Position numbers and translations under genes: made by a program. Shown one piece after another: positions 38,301-52,180 of a stretch of DNA of 64,000 nt. Origin of the DNA: Aristolochia californica (lineage: Eukaryota; Streptophyta; Magnoliopsida; Piperales; Aristolochiaceae); assembly GCA_029961685.1 (NCBI GenBank), contig JARWKL010000002.1, positions 23,838,908 to 23,902,907 of the forward strand. The letters run 5' to 3'. How positions within the stretch are numbered: position 1 is the stretch's first letter; each line of letters opens with the position of its first letter. Below the pieces are notes generated by a model. It did no database searches and had not been told where the DNA came from. It saw nothing but the letters and a program-made list of their open reading frames with translations.

Positions 38301-41037
38301 GCACAAATGCTGAGAGAGATAGTTCCAAAAAGTATCTGTGATTTTTAAGGATAGGCAAAAAGTGGGTTGTTTGGCTCTGGTAAATATCCAACCACTTGAG
38401 AATTTGATTTTTTCTACTCCTTGAAATTTTTGGATCACTAGGTTCACTTGCATCCTCAACATGTTCCTGGCATGCAGATCCACCACAATTAAAGCATGTT
38501 AGGATCAATTAGAAGTCCCTTTCCTATAAAATTCCACCAATCTTTTTATTAGGGGTTGTACTAGTGGAATTTCCCAAACATGGACAACAAAACCTTGGAG
38601 TTCATTTTTAGAGCGCGAAATAATTTTTGAAATTTTTTCATACTTGAACTCTAAAATTTTCATTTTTTTATGCCTTATATCTTTTTTGTTTACGAAAAAA
38701 ATGGGAGAGTGAAAACTCAAGTTTGGATCTGAAAACAAATTTTGAACATCCAAAATGGGAATGTACAAATGCCGAGAGAGATAGTTTCAAAAAGTATCTG
38801 TGATTTTTAAGGAAAGGCAAAAAATGGGTTGTTTGGCTCTTGTTAATATCCAACCAATTGAGAATATGATCTTTTCTACTCCGTGAAATTTTTGGATCAT
38901 TAGGTCCACTTGCTTCCTCAACATGTTTCCGGCATGTATATCCACCACACTTAAAGCATGTTAGGATCGGTTAGAACTCCCTTTCATATAAAATTCCACC
39001 AAGCTTATTATTACATGTTGTACTAGTGGAATTTCCCAAACATGGATAACAAAACATTGGAGTTAATTTTTAGTGCGTGAAATAATTTTTAAATTTTTTT
39101 GCATACATGAAATCTAAAGTTTTCGTTTTATTATGCCTTATATCTTTTTTGTTTATGAGATAAATGGGAGAGTGAAAACTCAAGTTTGGATCTGAAAAAA
39201 AAATTTTAACATCCAAAATGGGAATGCACAAATGCTGAGAGAGATAGTTCCAAAAGTATCTGTGATTTTTAAGGATAGACAAATAGTGGGTTGTTTGGCT
39301 TTGGTAAATATCCAACCATGTGAAAATTTGATGTTTTCTACTCCTTGAAATTTTTGAATCACTAGGTCCACTTGCATGCTCAACATGTTTCTCGCATGCA
39401 TATCCACCACATTTAAAGCATGTTAGGATCAGTTAGAAGTCCCCTTCCTATAAAATTCCACCAATCTTTTTATTAGGGGCTGTACTGCTGGAATTTCCCA
39501 AACATGGATAACAAAACTTTGGAGTTCATTTTTAGTGCCTGAAATAATTTTCAATTTTTTTTGCATACATGAACTCTAAAATTTTCATTTTGTTCTGCCT
39601 TATATCTTTTTTGTTTATGAAAAAAATGGGAAAGTGAAAACTCAAGTTTATATCTCAAAAAAAAAATTTAACATCCAAAGTGGAAATGCACAAATGCTGA
39701 TAGAGATAGTTCCAAAAAGTATAGGTGATTTTTAAGGATAGGCAAAATGTGGGTTGTTTGGCTCTGGTAAATATCCAACCACTTGAGAATTTGATTTTTT
39801 CTACTCCTTGAAATTTTTGGATCACGAGGTCCCCTTGCATCCTCAACATGTTTCTGGCATGCATATCCATCACATTTAAAGCATTATAGGATCAGGTAGA
39901 AGTCCCTTTCCTATAAATTTCCACCAAGCTTATTATTAGGGGTTGTACTACTGGAATTTCCCAAACATAGATAACAAAACTTTGGAGTTCATTTTTAGTG
40001 CAAGAAATAATTTTCAATTTTTTTTGCATACATGAACTCTAAAATTTTCATTTTGTTATTCCTTATATCTTTTTTATTTATGAGAAAAATAGGAGAGTGA
40101 AAACACAAGTTTGGATCTAAATACTAATTTTAACATCCAAAATGGAAATGCACAAATGCTGAGAGAGATCGTTCCAAAAAGTATCTATGATTTTTAAGGA
40201 TAGGCAAAAAAAGTGTGTTGTTTGGCTCTTGTAAATATCCAACCAATTGAGAATTTGATTTTTTCTACACCATGAAATTTTTGGATCCCTTGGTCCACTT
40301 GCATCCTCAACAAGTTTCTGGCATGCGTATCCATAACATTTAAAGCATGTTTGGATCAAATAGAAGTCCCTTTCCTATAAAATTCCACCAAGCTTATTAG
40401 TAGGGGTTGTACTAGTGGAATTTCCCAAACATGGATAATAAAACCTTGGAGTTCATTTTTAGTGCGTGAAATAATTTTCAAATTTGTTTGCACAGATGAA
40501 CTCTAAAATTTTCATTTTGTTATGCCTTATATCTTTTTTGTTAACAAGAAAAATGGGAGAGTGAAAACTCAAGTTTGGATCTGAAAAACATTTTGAACCT
40601 CTAAAATGGAAATGCACAAATGCTGAGAGAGATAGTTCCAAAACGTATCTGTGATTTTTAAGGATAGGCAAAAAGTGGGTCGTTTGGCTCTGGTAAATAT
40701 CCAACCAATTGGGAATTTGATTTTTTCTACTAGAAATTTTTGGATCACTATGTCCACTTGCATCATCAACATGTTTCTGGCAAGCATTCCACAACATTTA
40801 AAGCATGTTAGGATCAGTTAGAAGTCCCTTTCCTATAAAATTCCACCAAGCTTATTATTAGGGGTTGTACTAATCGAATTTCCCAAACAAGGATAACAAA
40901 ACCTTGGAGTTCATTTTTAGTGCGAGAAATAATTTTCAACCTTTTTGGCATACATGAACTCTAAAATCTTCATTTTGTTATGCCTTATATCTTTATTTTT
41001 TACGACAAATTAGGGAGAGTTAAAAATCAAGTTTGGA
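38266..41037. repeat. Diverged block, six units (U10/11, x/15, 16/1, 1, 2, 3-like)
   Basis: Units start at 38266, 38728, 39191, 39653, 40116 and 40580, with lengths of 458-464 bp. The first is U10 on the left and U11 on the right, without the 32-bp duplication. The second ends like U15 ('ctccgtgaaa', 'cacacttaaagc', 'gatcggttagaac'). The third and fourth end like U1 ('tttagtgcctgaaataa' near 39531). The fifth matches U2 ('gagatcgttcc', 'ttctacacc', 'cttattagtagggg'). The sixth matches U3 ('cctctaaaatgg', 'ctactagaaattttt'). Point differences from the HOR are far more frequent than among the six homogenised copies. Confidence 0.88.
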
Positions 41038-44000
41038 TCTGAAAAAATATTTGAACATCGAAAATGGAAATGCACAAATGTTGAGAGAGATAGTTCCGAA
41101 AAGTATGTGTGATTTTTAAGGATAGGCAAAAAGTGGGTTGTTTGGCTCTGGTAAATATCCAACCACTTGAGAATTTGATTTTTTCCACTCGTTGAAATTT
41201 TTGGATCACTAGGTCCACTTGCATCCACAACATGTTTCTGGCATGCATATCCACCACATTTAAAGCATGTTAGGATCAATTAGAAGTCCCTTTCCTATAA
41301 AATTCCACCAAGCTTATTATTAGGAGTAGTACTAGTGGAATTTCCCAAACAAGGATAACAAAACCTTGAAGTTCATTTTTAGTGCGTCAAATAATTTTTC
41401 AAATTTTTTTGCATACATGAACTCAAAAATTTCATTTTGTTTTGCCTTATATCTTTATTTTTTACGACAAATTAGGGAGAGTGAAAACTCATGTTTGTAT
41501 CTGAAAAGAAATTGTGAATATCCAAAATGGAAATGCACAAATGCTGAGAGAGATAGTTCCAAAAAGTATCTGTGATTTTTAAGGATAGGCAAAAAGTGGG
41601 TTGTTTGGCTCTGCTAAATATCCAACCACTTGAGAATTTGATTTTTTCTACTTGTTGAAATTTTTGGATCACTAGGTCCACTTGCATCCTCAACATAATT
41701 CTGGCATGCAGATACACCACATTTAAAGCATGTTGGGATCAATTAGAAGTCCCTTTCCTATAAAATTCCACCAATCTTTTTATTAGAGGTTGTTCTAGTG
41801 GAATTTCGCAAACATGGACAACAAAACCTTGGAGTTCATTTTTAGAGCGAGAAATAATTATTGAAATTTCTTATACTTGAACTCTAAAATTTTCATTTTT
41901 TTATGCCTTATATATTTTTGGTTTACGAGAAAAATGGGAGAGTGAAAACTGAAGTTTGGATCTGAAAACAAATTTTGAACATCCAAAATGGTAAAGCACA
42001 AATGTTGAGAGAGATAGTTCCAAAAAGTATCTGTGATTTTTAAGGAAAGGCAAATAATGGGTTGCTTGGCTCTGGTAAATATCCAACCACTTGAGAATTT
42101 GATTTTTTCTACTCCTTGAAATTTTTGGATCACTAGGTCCACTTGCTTGCTCAAAATGTTTCTGGCATGCATATCCACCACATTTAAAGCATGTTAGGAT
42201 CAGTTAGAAGTCCCTTTCCTATAAAATTCCACCAAGCCTATTAGTAGGGATTGTACTAGTGGAATTTCGCAAACATGGATAACAAAACCTTGGAGTACAT
42301 TTTTAGTGCGTGAAATAATTTTCGAATTTTTTTGCATACATGAACTCTAAAATTTTAATTTTTTTCTGCCTTATATCTTTTTTGTTTACAAGAAAAATGG
42401 GAGAGTGAAAACTCAAGTTGTGATCTGAAAAAAAATTTGAACATCTAAAATGGAAATGCACAAACGCTGAGAGAGATAGTTCTAAAAAGTATCTGTGATT
42501 TTTAAGGATAGACAAAAAATGGGTTGTTTGGCTCTAGTAAATATCCAACCACTTGAGAATTTGATTTTTTCTACTCCTTGAAATTTTTGGATCACTAGGT
42601 CCACTTGCAACCTCAACATGTTTTTGGCATGCATATCTACCACATTTAAAGCATGTTAGGATCAGCTAGAAGTCCCTTTCCTATAAAATTCCACCAAGCT
42701 TATTATTAGGGGTTGTTCTAGTGGAATTTGCCAAACATGGATAACAAAACCATGGAGTTCATTTTTAGTGCGTGAAATAATTTTCAAAGTTTTTTTGCAT
42801 AAATGAACTCTAAAATTTTCATTTGGTGTATGGCACTATATTTTTTTTTACAAGAAAAATGGGAGAGTGAAAACGCAAGTTTGGATCTGAAAAAAAATTT
42901 TGACCATCCAAAATGGAAATGCACAAATGGTGAGAGAGATAGTTCCAAAATGTATCTGTGATTTTTAAGGATAGACAAGAAGTGGGATCTTTGGCTCTGG
43001 TAAATATCCAAGCACTGGAGAATTTGATTTTTTCTACTCGAAATGTTTGGATCAGTAGGTCCACTTGCATCCTCAACATGTTTCTGGCATGCAATCCACC
43101 ACATTTAAAGCATGTTAGGATCAGTTAGAAGTCCCTTTCGTATAAAATTCCACCAAGCTTATTATTAGGGGTTGACCTAGAGGAAGTTCCCAAACATGGA
43201 TAACAAAACCTTGGAGTTAATTATTAGCGCGTGAAATAATTTTCAAATTTTTTTGCATCCATGAAATCTAAATTTTTCATTTTTTTATGCCTTATATCTT
43301 TTTTGTTTACGAGAAAAATGGGAGAGTGAAAACTCAAGTTTTGATCTGAAAACAAATTTTTAACATCCAAAATGGGAAAGCACAAATGCTGAGAGAGATA
43401 GTTCCAAAAAGTATCTGTGATTTTTAAGGATAGGCAAACAGTGGGTTGCTTGGCTCTAGTAAATATCCAACCACTTGAGAATTTGATTTTTTCTACTCCT
43501 TGAAATTTTAGGATCACTAGGTCCACTTGCATCTTCAACATGTTTCTGGCATGCATATCCACCATATTTAAAGCATGTTAGGACCTGTTAGAAGTCCCTT
43601 TCCTATAAAATTCCAGCAAGCTTATTATTAGGGGTTGTACTAGTGGAATTTCCCAAACAAGGATAACAAAACCTTGCAATTCATTTTTAGAGCATGAAAT
43701 AATTTTCAAATTTTTTTTCATACATGAACTCTAAAATTTTCATTTTTATACCTTATATCTTTTTTGTTTAAGAGAAAAATGGGAGAGTGAAAACACAAGT
43801 TTGGATTTGAAAAAAATTTCTAACATCCAAAATGGGAATGTACAAATGCTGAGAAAGATAGTTACAAAAAGTATCTGTGATTTTTAAGGATAGGCAAAAA
43901 GTGGGTTGTTTGCTTCTTGTAAATATCCTACCACTTGAGAATTTGATTTTTTCTACTCCTTGAAATTTTTGAATCACTAGGTCCACTTGCATCCTCAACA

Positions 44001-47000
44001 TGTTTCTGGCATGCATAACCACCACATTTAAAGCATGTTAGGATCAGTTAGAAGTCCCTTTCCTATAAAATTCCACCAAGCTTATTATTAGGGGTTGTAC
44101 TACTGGAATTTCCCAAACATGGATAACAAAACCTTGGAGTTCATTTTTAGTGCGTGAAATAATTTTCAAATTTGTTTGCATACATGAACTCTAAAATTTT
44201 ATTTTTTTATGCCTTGAATATTTTTTGTTTACAAGAAAAATGGGAGAGTGAAAACTCATGTTTTGATCTGAAAAAAAATTTGAACATCTAAAATGGAAAT
44301 GCACAAATGCTGAGAGAGATAGTTCTAAAAAGTATCTGTGATTTTTAAGGATAGGCAAAAAGTGGGTTGTTTGGCTCTGGTAAATATCCAACCACTTAAG
44401 AATTTGATTTTTTCTACTCCTTGAAATTTTTGGATCACTAGGTCCACATGCATCCTCAACATGTTTCTGTCATGCATATCCACCACATTTAAAGCATGTC
44501 AGGATCAGTTAGAAGTCCTTTTCCTATAAAATTCCACCAAGCTTATTATTGGGGGTTGAACTAGTGGAATTTCCAAAACAAGGATAACAAAACCAAGGAG
44601 TTCATTTTTAGTGCGTGATATAACTTTCAATTTTTTTTGCATACATGAAGTCTAATATTTTCATTTTGTTACGCCTTATATTTTTTTTGTTTATGAGAAA
44701 AATGGGAGAGTGAGAAATCAAGTTTGGATCTGAAAAGAAATTTTGAAGATCCAAAATGGTAATGCACAAATGCTGAGAGAGATAGTTCCAAAAAGTATCT
44801 GTGATTTTTAAGGATAAGCAAAAAGTGGGTTGTTTGGCTCTGGAAAATATCCAACCACTTGAGAATTTGATTTTTTCTACTCCTTGAAAATTTGGGATCT
44901 CTAGGTCCACTTGCATCCTCAACATGTTCCTGGCATACAGATCCACCACATTTAAAGCATGTTAGGATAAATTAGAAGTCCCTTCCCTATAAAATTCTAC
45001 CAAGCTTTTTATTAGGTGTTGTACTAGTGGTATTTCCCAAACAAGGAAAACAAAACCTTGGAGTCCATTTTTAGAGCGAGAAATAATTTTTGAATTTTTG
45101 AACTTACTTGAACTCTAAAATTTTCATTTTTTTATGCCGTTTATCTTTTTTGTTTACGAGAAAAATGGGAGAGTGAAAACTCAAGTTTGGATCTGAAACA
45201 AATTTTGAACATCCAAAATGGGAATGTACAAGTGCTGAGAGAGATAGCTCCAAAAAGTATCTGTGATTTTTAAGGATAGGCAAAAAGTGGGTTGTTTGGC
45301 TCTTGTAAATAACCAACAACTTGAGAATTTGATTTTTTCTACTCCTTGAAATTTTGGATCACTAGGTCCTCTTGCATCCTCAACATGTTTCTGGCATGCA
45401 TATCCACCACATTTAAAGCATGTTAGGATCAGTTAGAAGTCCCTTTCCTATAAAATTCCACCAAGCTTATTATTAGGGGTTGTACTAGTGGAATTTCCCA
45501 AAAATGGATAACAAAAACTTGGAGTTCATTTTTAGCGCGTGAAATAATTTTCAAAGTTTTTTTGCATACACGAACTCTAAAATTTTCATTTTGTTTAAGC
45601 GACTATCTTTTTTTTACGAGAAATATGGGAGAGTGAAAACTCAAGTTTGGATCTGAAAACAAATTTTGAACATCCAAAATGGAAATGCACAAATGGTGAG
45701 AGAGATAGTTCCAAAATGTATCTGTGATTTTTAAGGATAGACAAGAAGTGGGTTGTTTGGCTCTGGTAAATTTCCAAGCACTAGAGAATTTGATTTTTTC
45801 TACTCAAAATTTTTGGATCACTAGGTCCACTTGCATCTTCAACATGTTTCTGGCTTGCATATCCACCACATTTAAAGCATGTTAGGATCAGTTAGAAGTC
45901 CCTTTCCTATAAAATTCCACCAAGCTTATTATTAGGGGTTGTACTAGTGGAATTTCCTAAACATGGATAACTAAACCTTGGAGTTAATTTTTAGTGCGTG
46001 AAATAATTTTAATTTTTTTTTGCATACATGAAATCTAAAATTTTCATTTTCTTATGCCTTATCTCTTTTTTGTTGACGAGAGAAATGGGAGAGTGAAAAC
46101 TCAAGTTTGGATCTGAAAACAAATTTTGAACATCCAAAATGGGAATACACAAATCCTGAGAGAGATAGTTCCAAAAAGTATCAGTGATTTTTATGGATAG
46201 GCAAATAGTGGGTTGCTTGGCTCTATTAAATATCCAACCACTTGAGAATTTGTGTTTTTCTACTCCTTGAAATTTTTGGATCACTAGGTCCGCTTGCATG
46301 CTCAACATGTTTCTGGGACACATATCAACCATATTTAAAGCATGTTAGGATCTGTTAGAAGTCCCTTTCCTATAAAATTCCACCAAGCTTATTATTAGGG
46401 GTTGTACTAGTGGAATTTCACAGACAAGGATAAAAAAACCTTGGAGTTCATTTTTACAGCGCCAAATAATTTTCAAATTTTTTTTCATACATGAACTCTA
46501 AAATTTTCATTTTGTTATACCTTTTATGTTTTTTGTTTAAGATAACAATGGGAGAATGAAAACTCAAGTTTGGATCTGAAAACAAATTTTGAACATCCAA
46601 AATGGGAATGTACAAATACTGAGAGAGATAGTTCCAAAGAGTATCTGTGATTTTTAAGCATAGGCAAAGAGTGGGTTGTTTGGCTCGGGTAAATATCCAA
46701 CCACTTGAAAATTTGATTTTTTCTACTCCCTGAAATTTTTGAATCACTAGGTCCACTTGCATCCTCAACATGTTTCTGGCATGCATATCCACCACATTTA
46801 AAGCATGTTAGGATCAGTTAGAAGCCCCTTTCCTATAAAATTCCACCAAGCTTATTATTAGGGGTTGTACTACTGGAATTTCTCAAACATGGATAACAAA
46901 ACTTTGGAGTTTATTTTTAGTGCGTGAAATAATTTTCAATTTTTTTTGCATACATGAACTCTAAAATTTTCATTTTGTTATGCCTTATATTTTTTTGTTT

Positions 47001-47498
47001 ACTAGAAAAATGGGAGAGTGAAAACTCAAGTTGGGATCTGAAAAAAAATTTGAACACCTAAAATGGAAATGCACAAACGCTGAGAGAGACAGTTCTAAAA
47101 GGTATGTGTGATTTTTAAGGATAGACAAAAAGTGGGTTGTTTGGCTCTGGTAAATATCCAACCACTTGAGAATTTGATTTTTTCTACTCCTTGAAATTTT
47201 TGGATCACTAGGTCCAATTGCATCCTCAACATGTTTCTGGTATGCATATCTACCACATTTAAAGCATGTCAGGATCAGTTAGAAGTCCCTTTCCTATAAA
47301 ATTCCACCAAGCTTATTATTAGGGGTTGTACTAGTGGAATTTCCCAAACAAGGATAACAAAACCTTGGAGTTAATTTTTAGTGCGTGAAATAACTTTCAA
47401 ATTTTTTTGCACACATGAACTCTAATATATTCATTTTGTTATGCCTTCTATCTTTTTTATTTATGAGAAAAATGGGAGAGTGAAAGCTCATGTTTGTA
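41038..47498. repeat. Complete 14-unit relative (probable progenitor) of the HOR, 6,461 bp
   Basis: Units start at 41038 (U10), 41500 (U11), 41961 (U12), 42424 (U13), 42886 (U14 left/U15 right), 43345 (U16), 43806 (U1 left/U2 right), 44267 (U3), 44729 (U4), 45192 (U5), 45652 (U6), 46112 (full-length U7), 46575 (U8) and 47037 (U9). U10 returns at 47499. The order equals that of the modern HOR, but U14/U15 and U1/U2 are single units, U7 is not truncated and U11 has no 32-bp duplication. The diagnostic variants support each assignment: for example 'gacctagaggaag' at 43170 and 'ttattagcgcgtg' at 43220 lie in one unit. Confidence 0.9.
46112..46574. repeat. Full-length counterpart of truncated U7
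   Basis: This 463-bp monomer begins like U7 ('gggaatacacaaatcctg', 'tatcagtgatttttatgg') and ends like its right part ('gttatacctttta' near 46507). Between these lies the roughly 225-bp segment missing at 2943 in the HOR, with the usual conserved core and 'ccaccaagcttattatt'. Confidence 0.92.
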
Positions 47499-47987
47499 TC
47501 TGAAAAGAAATTGTGAATATCCAAAATGGAAATGCACAAATGCTGAGAGAGATAGTTCCAAAAAGTATCTGTGATTTTTAAGGATAGGCAAAAAGTGGGT
47601 TGTTTGGCTCTGGTAAATATCCAACCACTTTGAGAATGTGATTTTTTCTACTCTTTGAAATTTTTGGATCATTAGCTCACTTGTATCCTCAACATGTTTC
47701 TGGCATGCATATCCACCACATTTAAAGGATGTGAGGATCCGTTAGAAGTCCCTTTCCTATAAAATTCTACCAACCTTAATATTTAGGGGTTGTACTAGTG
47801 GAATTTCCCAAACATGGATAACAAAACATTGGAGTTAGTTTTGAGTGCGTGAAATAATTTTCTTCACTTACATTTATTATAGTTTTCAAATTTTTTTCCA
47901 AAGATGAAACCTAAAATTTTTGATTTGTTAAGCCTTATATTTTTTTTGTTTACGAGAAAAATGGGAGAGTAGAAACTCCGGTTTGGA
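47499..47987. repeat. Hybrid unit at the change from 462-bp to 485-bp monomers
   Basis: The left part is U10-like ('gtatctgaaaagaaattg') up to about 47630. From 'actttgagaatgtg' on it takes region-3 features: 'ggatcattag' for 'ggatcactag', 'ctcacttg' for 'gtccacttg', and the added 25-bp segment ('ttcttcacttac' near 47862). Length is 489 bp. Confidence 0.88.
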
Positions 47988-48999
47988 TCTGAAAAAAAAT
48001 TGAACATCCAAAATGGAAATGCACAAATGCTGAGAGAGATAATTCCAAAAAGTATCTGTGATTTTTAAGGGTAGGAAACAAGTGCGTTGTTCGGCTCTGG
48101 TAAATATCAAACCACTTGAGAATTTGATTTTTTCTACTCCTTGAATTTTTTGGATCATTAGGTCACTTGCATCCTCAACATGTTACTGGCATGCATATCC
48201 ACTACATTTAAAGTATGTTAGGATCATTTCGAAGTCCCTTTCGTAAAAAATTCCACCAAGCTTATTATAAGCGGTTGTTCTAGTGGAATTTCCAAAACAT
48301 GGATAACAAAACCTTGGAGTTCATTTTAGTGTGTCAAATAATTTTCTTCAATTACATTAATTATAGTTTTCAATTTTTTTTGCGTACATGAACTCTAAAA
48401 CTTTTATTTTGTAATCCGTTATATATGTTTTGTTTACGAGAAAAATGGAAGAGTGAAAACTCAAGTTTGGATTTAAGAAAAATTTGAACATCCAAAATGG
48501 AAATGCACAAATGCTAAGAGAGATAGTTTCAAAATGTATCTGTGATTTATAAGGATAGGGAAAAAGTGGGTTGTTTGGCTCTGGTAAATATCCAACCACT
48601 TGAGAATTTTAGTTTTTCTGCTCCTTGAAATTTTTGGATCATTAGGTCACTTGTATCCTCAACATGTTTCTGGCATGCATATCCACCACATTTAAAGCAT
48701 GTTAGATTAAGTGAGAAGTCCCTTTCCTAAAAAATTCCACCAAGCTATTATTGGGTGTTGTACTAGTTGAATTTTCCAAACATGGATAACAAAACATTGG
48801 AGTTGATTTTTAGTGCGTGAAATAATTTTCTTCACTTACATTAATTATAGTTTTCAAATTTTTTTACATATATGAACTCTAAAATTTTCAATTTATTATG
48901 CCTCATATCTTTTTTATTTACAAGAAAAATGGCAGAGTAAAAACTCAAGTTTGGATCTGAAAAAAATTTTGAACATCCAAATTGGAAATGCACAAATGC

Positions 49000-50945
49000 T
49001 GAGATAGATAGTTCCAAAAAGTATCTGTGATTTTTAAGAATAGGTGGAAAGTGGGATGTTTGGCTCTGGTAAATATCCTACCACTTGAGAATTTGATTTT
49101 TTCTACTCCTTGAAATTTTTGGATCATTAGGTCACTTGCATCCTCGACATGTATCTGGACTGCATATCCACCACATTTAAAGCATGTTATGATCAGTTAG
49201 AAGTCCCATTCCTATACATTTCCACCTAGCTTCTTATTAGCTATTGTACTAGTGGAATTTCCAAAACATGGATAACAAAACCTTGGAGTTCGATTTTAGT
49301 GCGTGAAATAATTTTCTTCAATTACATTTATTATAGTTTTCAAATTTTTTTTGCATACTTGAACTCTAAACTTTTCATTTTTTTATGACTTATATCTTTT
49401 TTGTTTACTAGAAAAATGGGAGAGTGAAAACTCAAGTTTGGATCTGAAAAAAAATTTGAACATCCAAAATGGAAAAGCACAAATGCTGAGAGAGATAATT
49501 CCAAAAAGTATCTGTGATTTTTAAGGATAGGCTAATAGTGGGTTGTTTGGCTGTGGTAATAATCCAACAACATGAGAATTTGATTTTTTATACTCCTTGA
49601 AATTTTTGGATCATTAGGTCACTTGCATCCTCAACATGTTTCTAGCATGCATATCCACCATATTTAAAGCATGTTAGGATCAGTTAGAAGTCCGTTTCCT
49701 ATAAAATTCCACAAACTTATTATAAGGGGTTGTACTAGTGGAATTTCCCTAACATGGATAACAAAACCTTGGAATTCATTTTTAGTACGTGAAATAATTA
49801 TCTTCACTTACATTTTTTATAGTTTTAAAATTTTTTTGCATACATGAACTCTAAAATTTTCATTTTGTTATGCCTTATATCTTTTTTGTTTGCGAGAAAA
49901 TTGGGAGAGTGAAAACTCAAGTTTGGATATGAAAAAAAATTTTAACATCCAAAATAGAAACGCACAAATGCTGAGAGAGATAGTTCCAAAAAGTATCTGT
50001 GATTTTTAAGAATAGGTGGAAAGTGGGATGTTTGGCTCTCGTAAATATCATACCACTTGAGAATTTGATTTTTTCTACTCCTTGAAATTTTTGGATCATT
50101 AGGTCACTTGCATCCTCGACATGTATCTGGACTGCATATCCACCACATTTAAAGCATGTTATGATCAGTTAGAAGTCCCATTCCTATACATTTCCACCTA
50201 GCTTATTATTAGCCATTGTACTAGTGGAATTTCCAAAACATGGATAACAAAACCTTGGAGTTCGATTTTAGAGCGTGAAATAATTTTCTTCACTTACATT
50301 TATTATAGTTTTCAAATTTTTTTTGCATACTTGAACTCTAAACTTTTCATTTTTTTATGACTTATATCTTTTTTGTTTACTAGAAAAATGGGAGAGTGAA
50401 AACTCAAGTTTGGATCTGAAAAAATATTTGAACATCCAAAATGGAAAAGCACAAATGCTGAGAGAGATAATTCCAAAAAGTATCTGTGATTTTTAAGGAT
50501 AGGCAAAAAGTGGGTTGCTTGGCTGTGGTAATAATCCAACAACATGAGAATTTGATTTTTTATACTCCGTGAAATTTTTGGATCATTAGGTCACTTGCAT
50601 CCTCAACATGTTTCTGGCATGCATATCCACCACATTTAAAGCATGTTAGTATCAGTTAGAAGTCTCTTTCCTATAAAATTCCACAAACTTATTATTAGGG
50701 GTTGTACTAGTGGAATTTCCCTAACATGGATAACAAAACCTTCGAATTCGTTTTTAGTGCGTGAAATAATTTTCTTCACTTACGTTTTTTATAGTTTTCA
50801 AATTTTTTTGCATACATGAACTCTAAAATTTTCATTTTGTTATGCCTTATATCTTTTTTGTTTACGAGAAAATTGGGAGAGTGAAAACTCAAGTTTGGAT
50901 ATGAAAAAAATTTTGAACATCCAAAATGGAAACGCACAAATGCTG
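49000..50945. repeat. Tandem dimer repeat, 972 bp per copy
   Basis: 49000-49972 and 49972-50944 are two closely similar two-monomer blocks. The unusual strings 'aagaataggtggaaagtggg', 'cctcgacatgtatctgg' and 'ttccacctagctt' recur at +972, and 'aaaattgggagag' with 'ggatatgaaa' recurs likewise in the second monomers. Edges are approximate. Confidence 0.9.
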
Positions 50946-52107
50946 AGAGAGATAATTCCAAAAAGTATCAGTAATTTTTAAGGATAGGCAAAAAGTGGGT
51001 TGTTTGGCTCTGGTAAATATCCAACCACTAGAGAATTTGATTTTTTCTACTCCTTGAAATTTTTGGATCATTAGGTCACGTGCATCCTCAAGTTGTTTCT
51101 GGCATGCATATCCACCACATTTAAAGCATGTTAGGATCAGTTAGAAGTCCATTTCCTATAAATTTCCACCCAGCTTATTATTAGGGGTTGTACTAGTGGA
51201 ATTTCCAAAACTTGGATAACAAAATCTTGGAATTCATTTTTAGTGCGTGAATAATTTTCTTCACTTACATTTATTATAGTTTTCAAATTTTTTTTCATAC
51301 ATGAACTCTAAAATTTTCATTTTGTTATGCCTTATATCTTTTTTGTTTACGAGAAAAATGGGAGAGTGAAAACTCAAGTTTGGATCTGAAAAAAAATTTG
51401 AACATCCAAAATGAAAATTCAAAAATGCTGAGGGAGATAATTCCAAAAAGTATCTGTGATTTTTAACGGTAGGTAAAAAGTGGGTTGTTTGGCTCTGGTA
51501 AATATCCAACCACTCTAGAATTATATTTTTTCTACACCTTGAAATTTTTGGATCGTTAGGTCACTTGCAACCACAACATGTTTCTGGGATGCATATCCAC
51601 CACATTTAAAGCATGTTGGATCAGTTAGAAGTCCCTTTCCTATAAAATTCCACCAAGCATATTATTAGGGGTTGTACTAGTGGACATTCCCACTCATGGA
51701 TAGCAAAACCTTGGATATCATTTTTAGTGCGTGAAATAATTTTCTTCACATACATTTATTATAGTTTTCAAATTTTTTTGCATACTTGTACTCCAAAACT
51801 TTCATTTTGCTATGCCTTATATCTTTTTTGTTTACGAGAAAAATGGGTGAGTGAAAACTCAAGTTTGGATCTGAAAACAAATTTTAACATCCAAAATGGA
51901 AACGCACAAATGCTGATAGAGATAATTCCAAAAGAATCTTTGGTTTTTAAGGAGAGGCAAAAAGTGGGTTGTTTGGCTCTTGTAAATATCCAACCACTTG
52001 AGAATTTTATTTTTTCTTCTCCTTGAAATTTTTGGATCATTAGGTCACTTGGATCCTCAACATGTTTTTGGCATGCATATCCACCACATTTAAAGCATGT
52101 AAGGATC

Positions 52108-52180
52108 AGTTAGTGGTCCATTTCCTATAAAATTCCAGCAAGCTATTATCCCAAACATGGATAACACAACCTTGGTGTTC
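52108..52180. other. Small internal deletion in a monomer
   Basis: The sequence reads 'caagctattatcccaaac' where other monomers have 'attattaggggttgtac...tttcccaaac'. About 23 bp are missing, which shortens this monomer to 462 bp. Confidence 0.85.
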
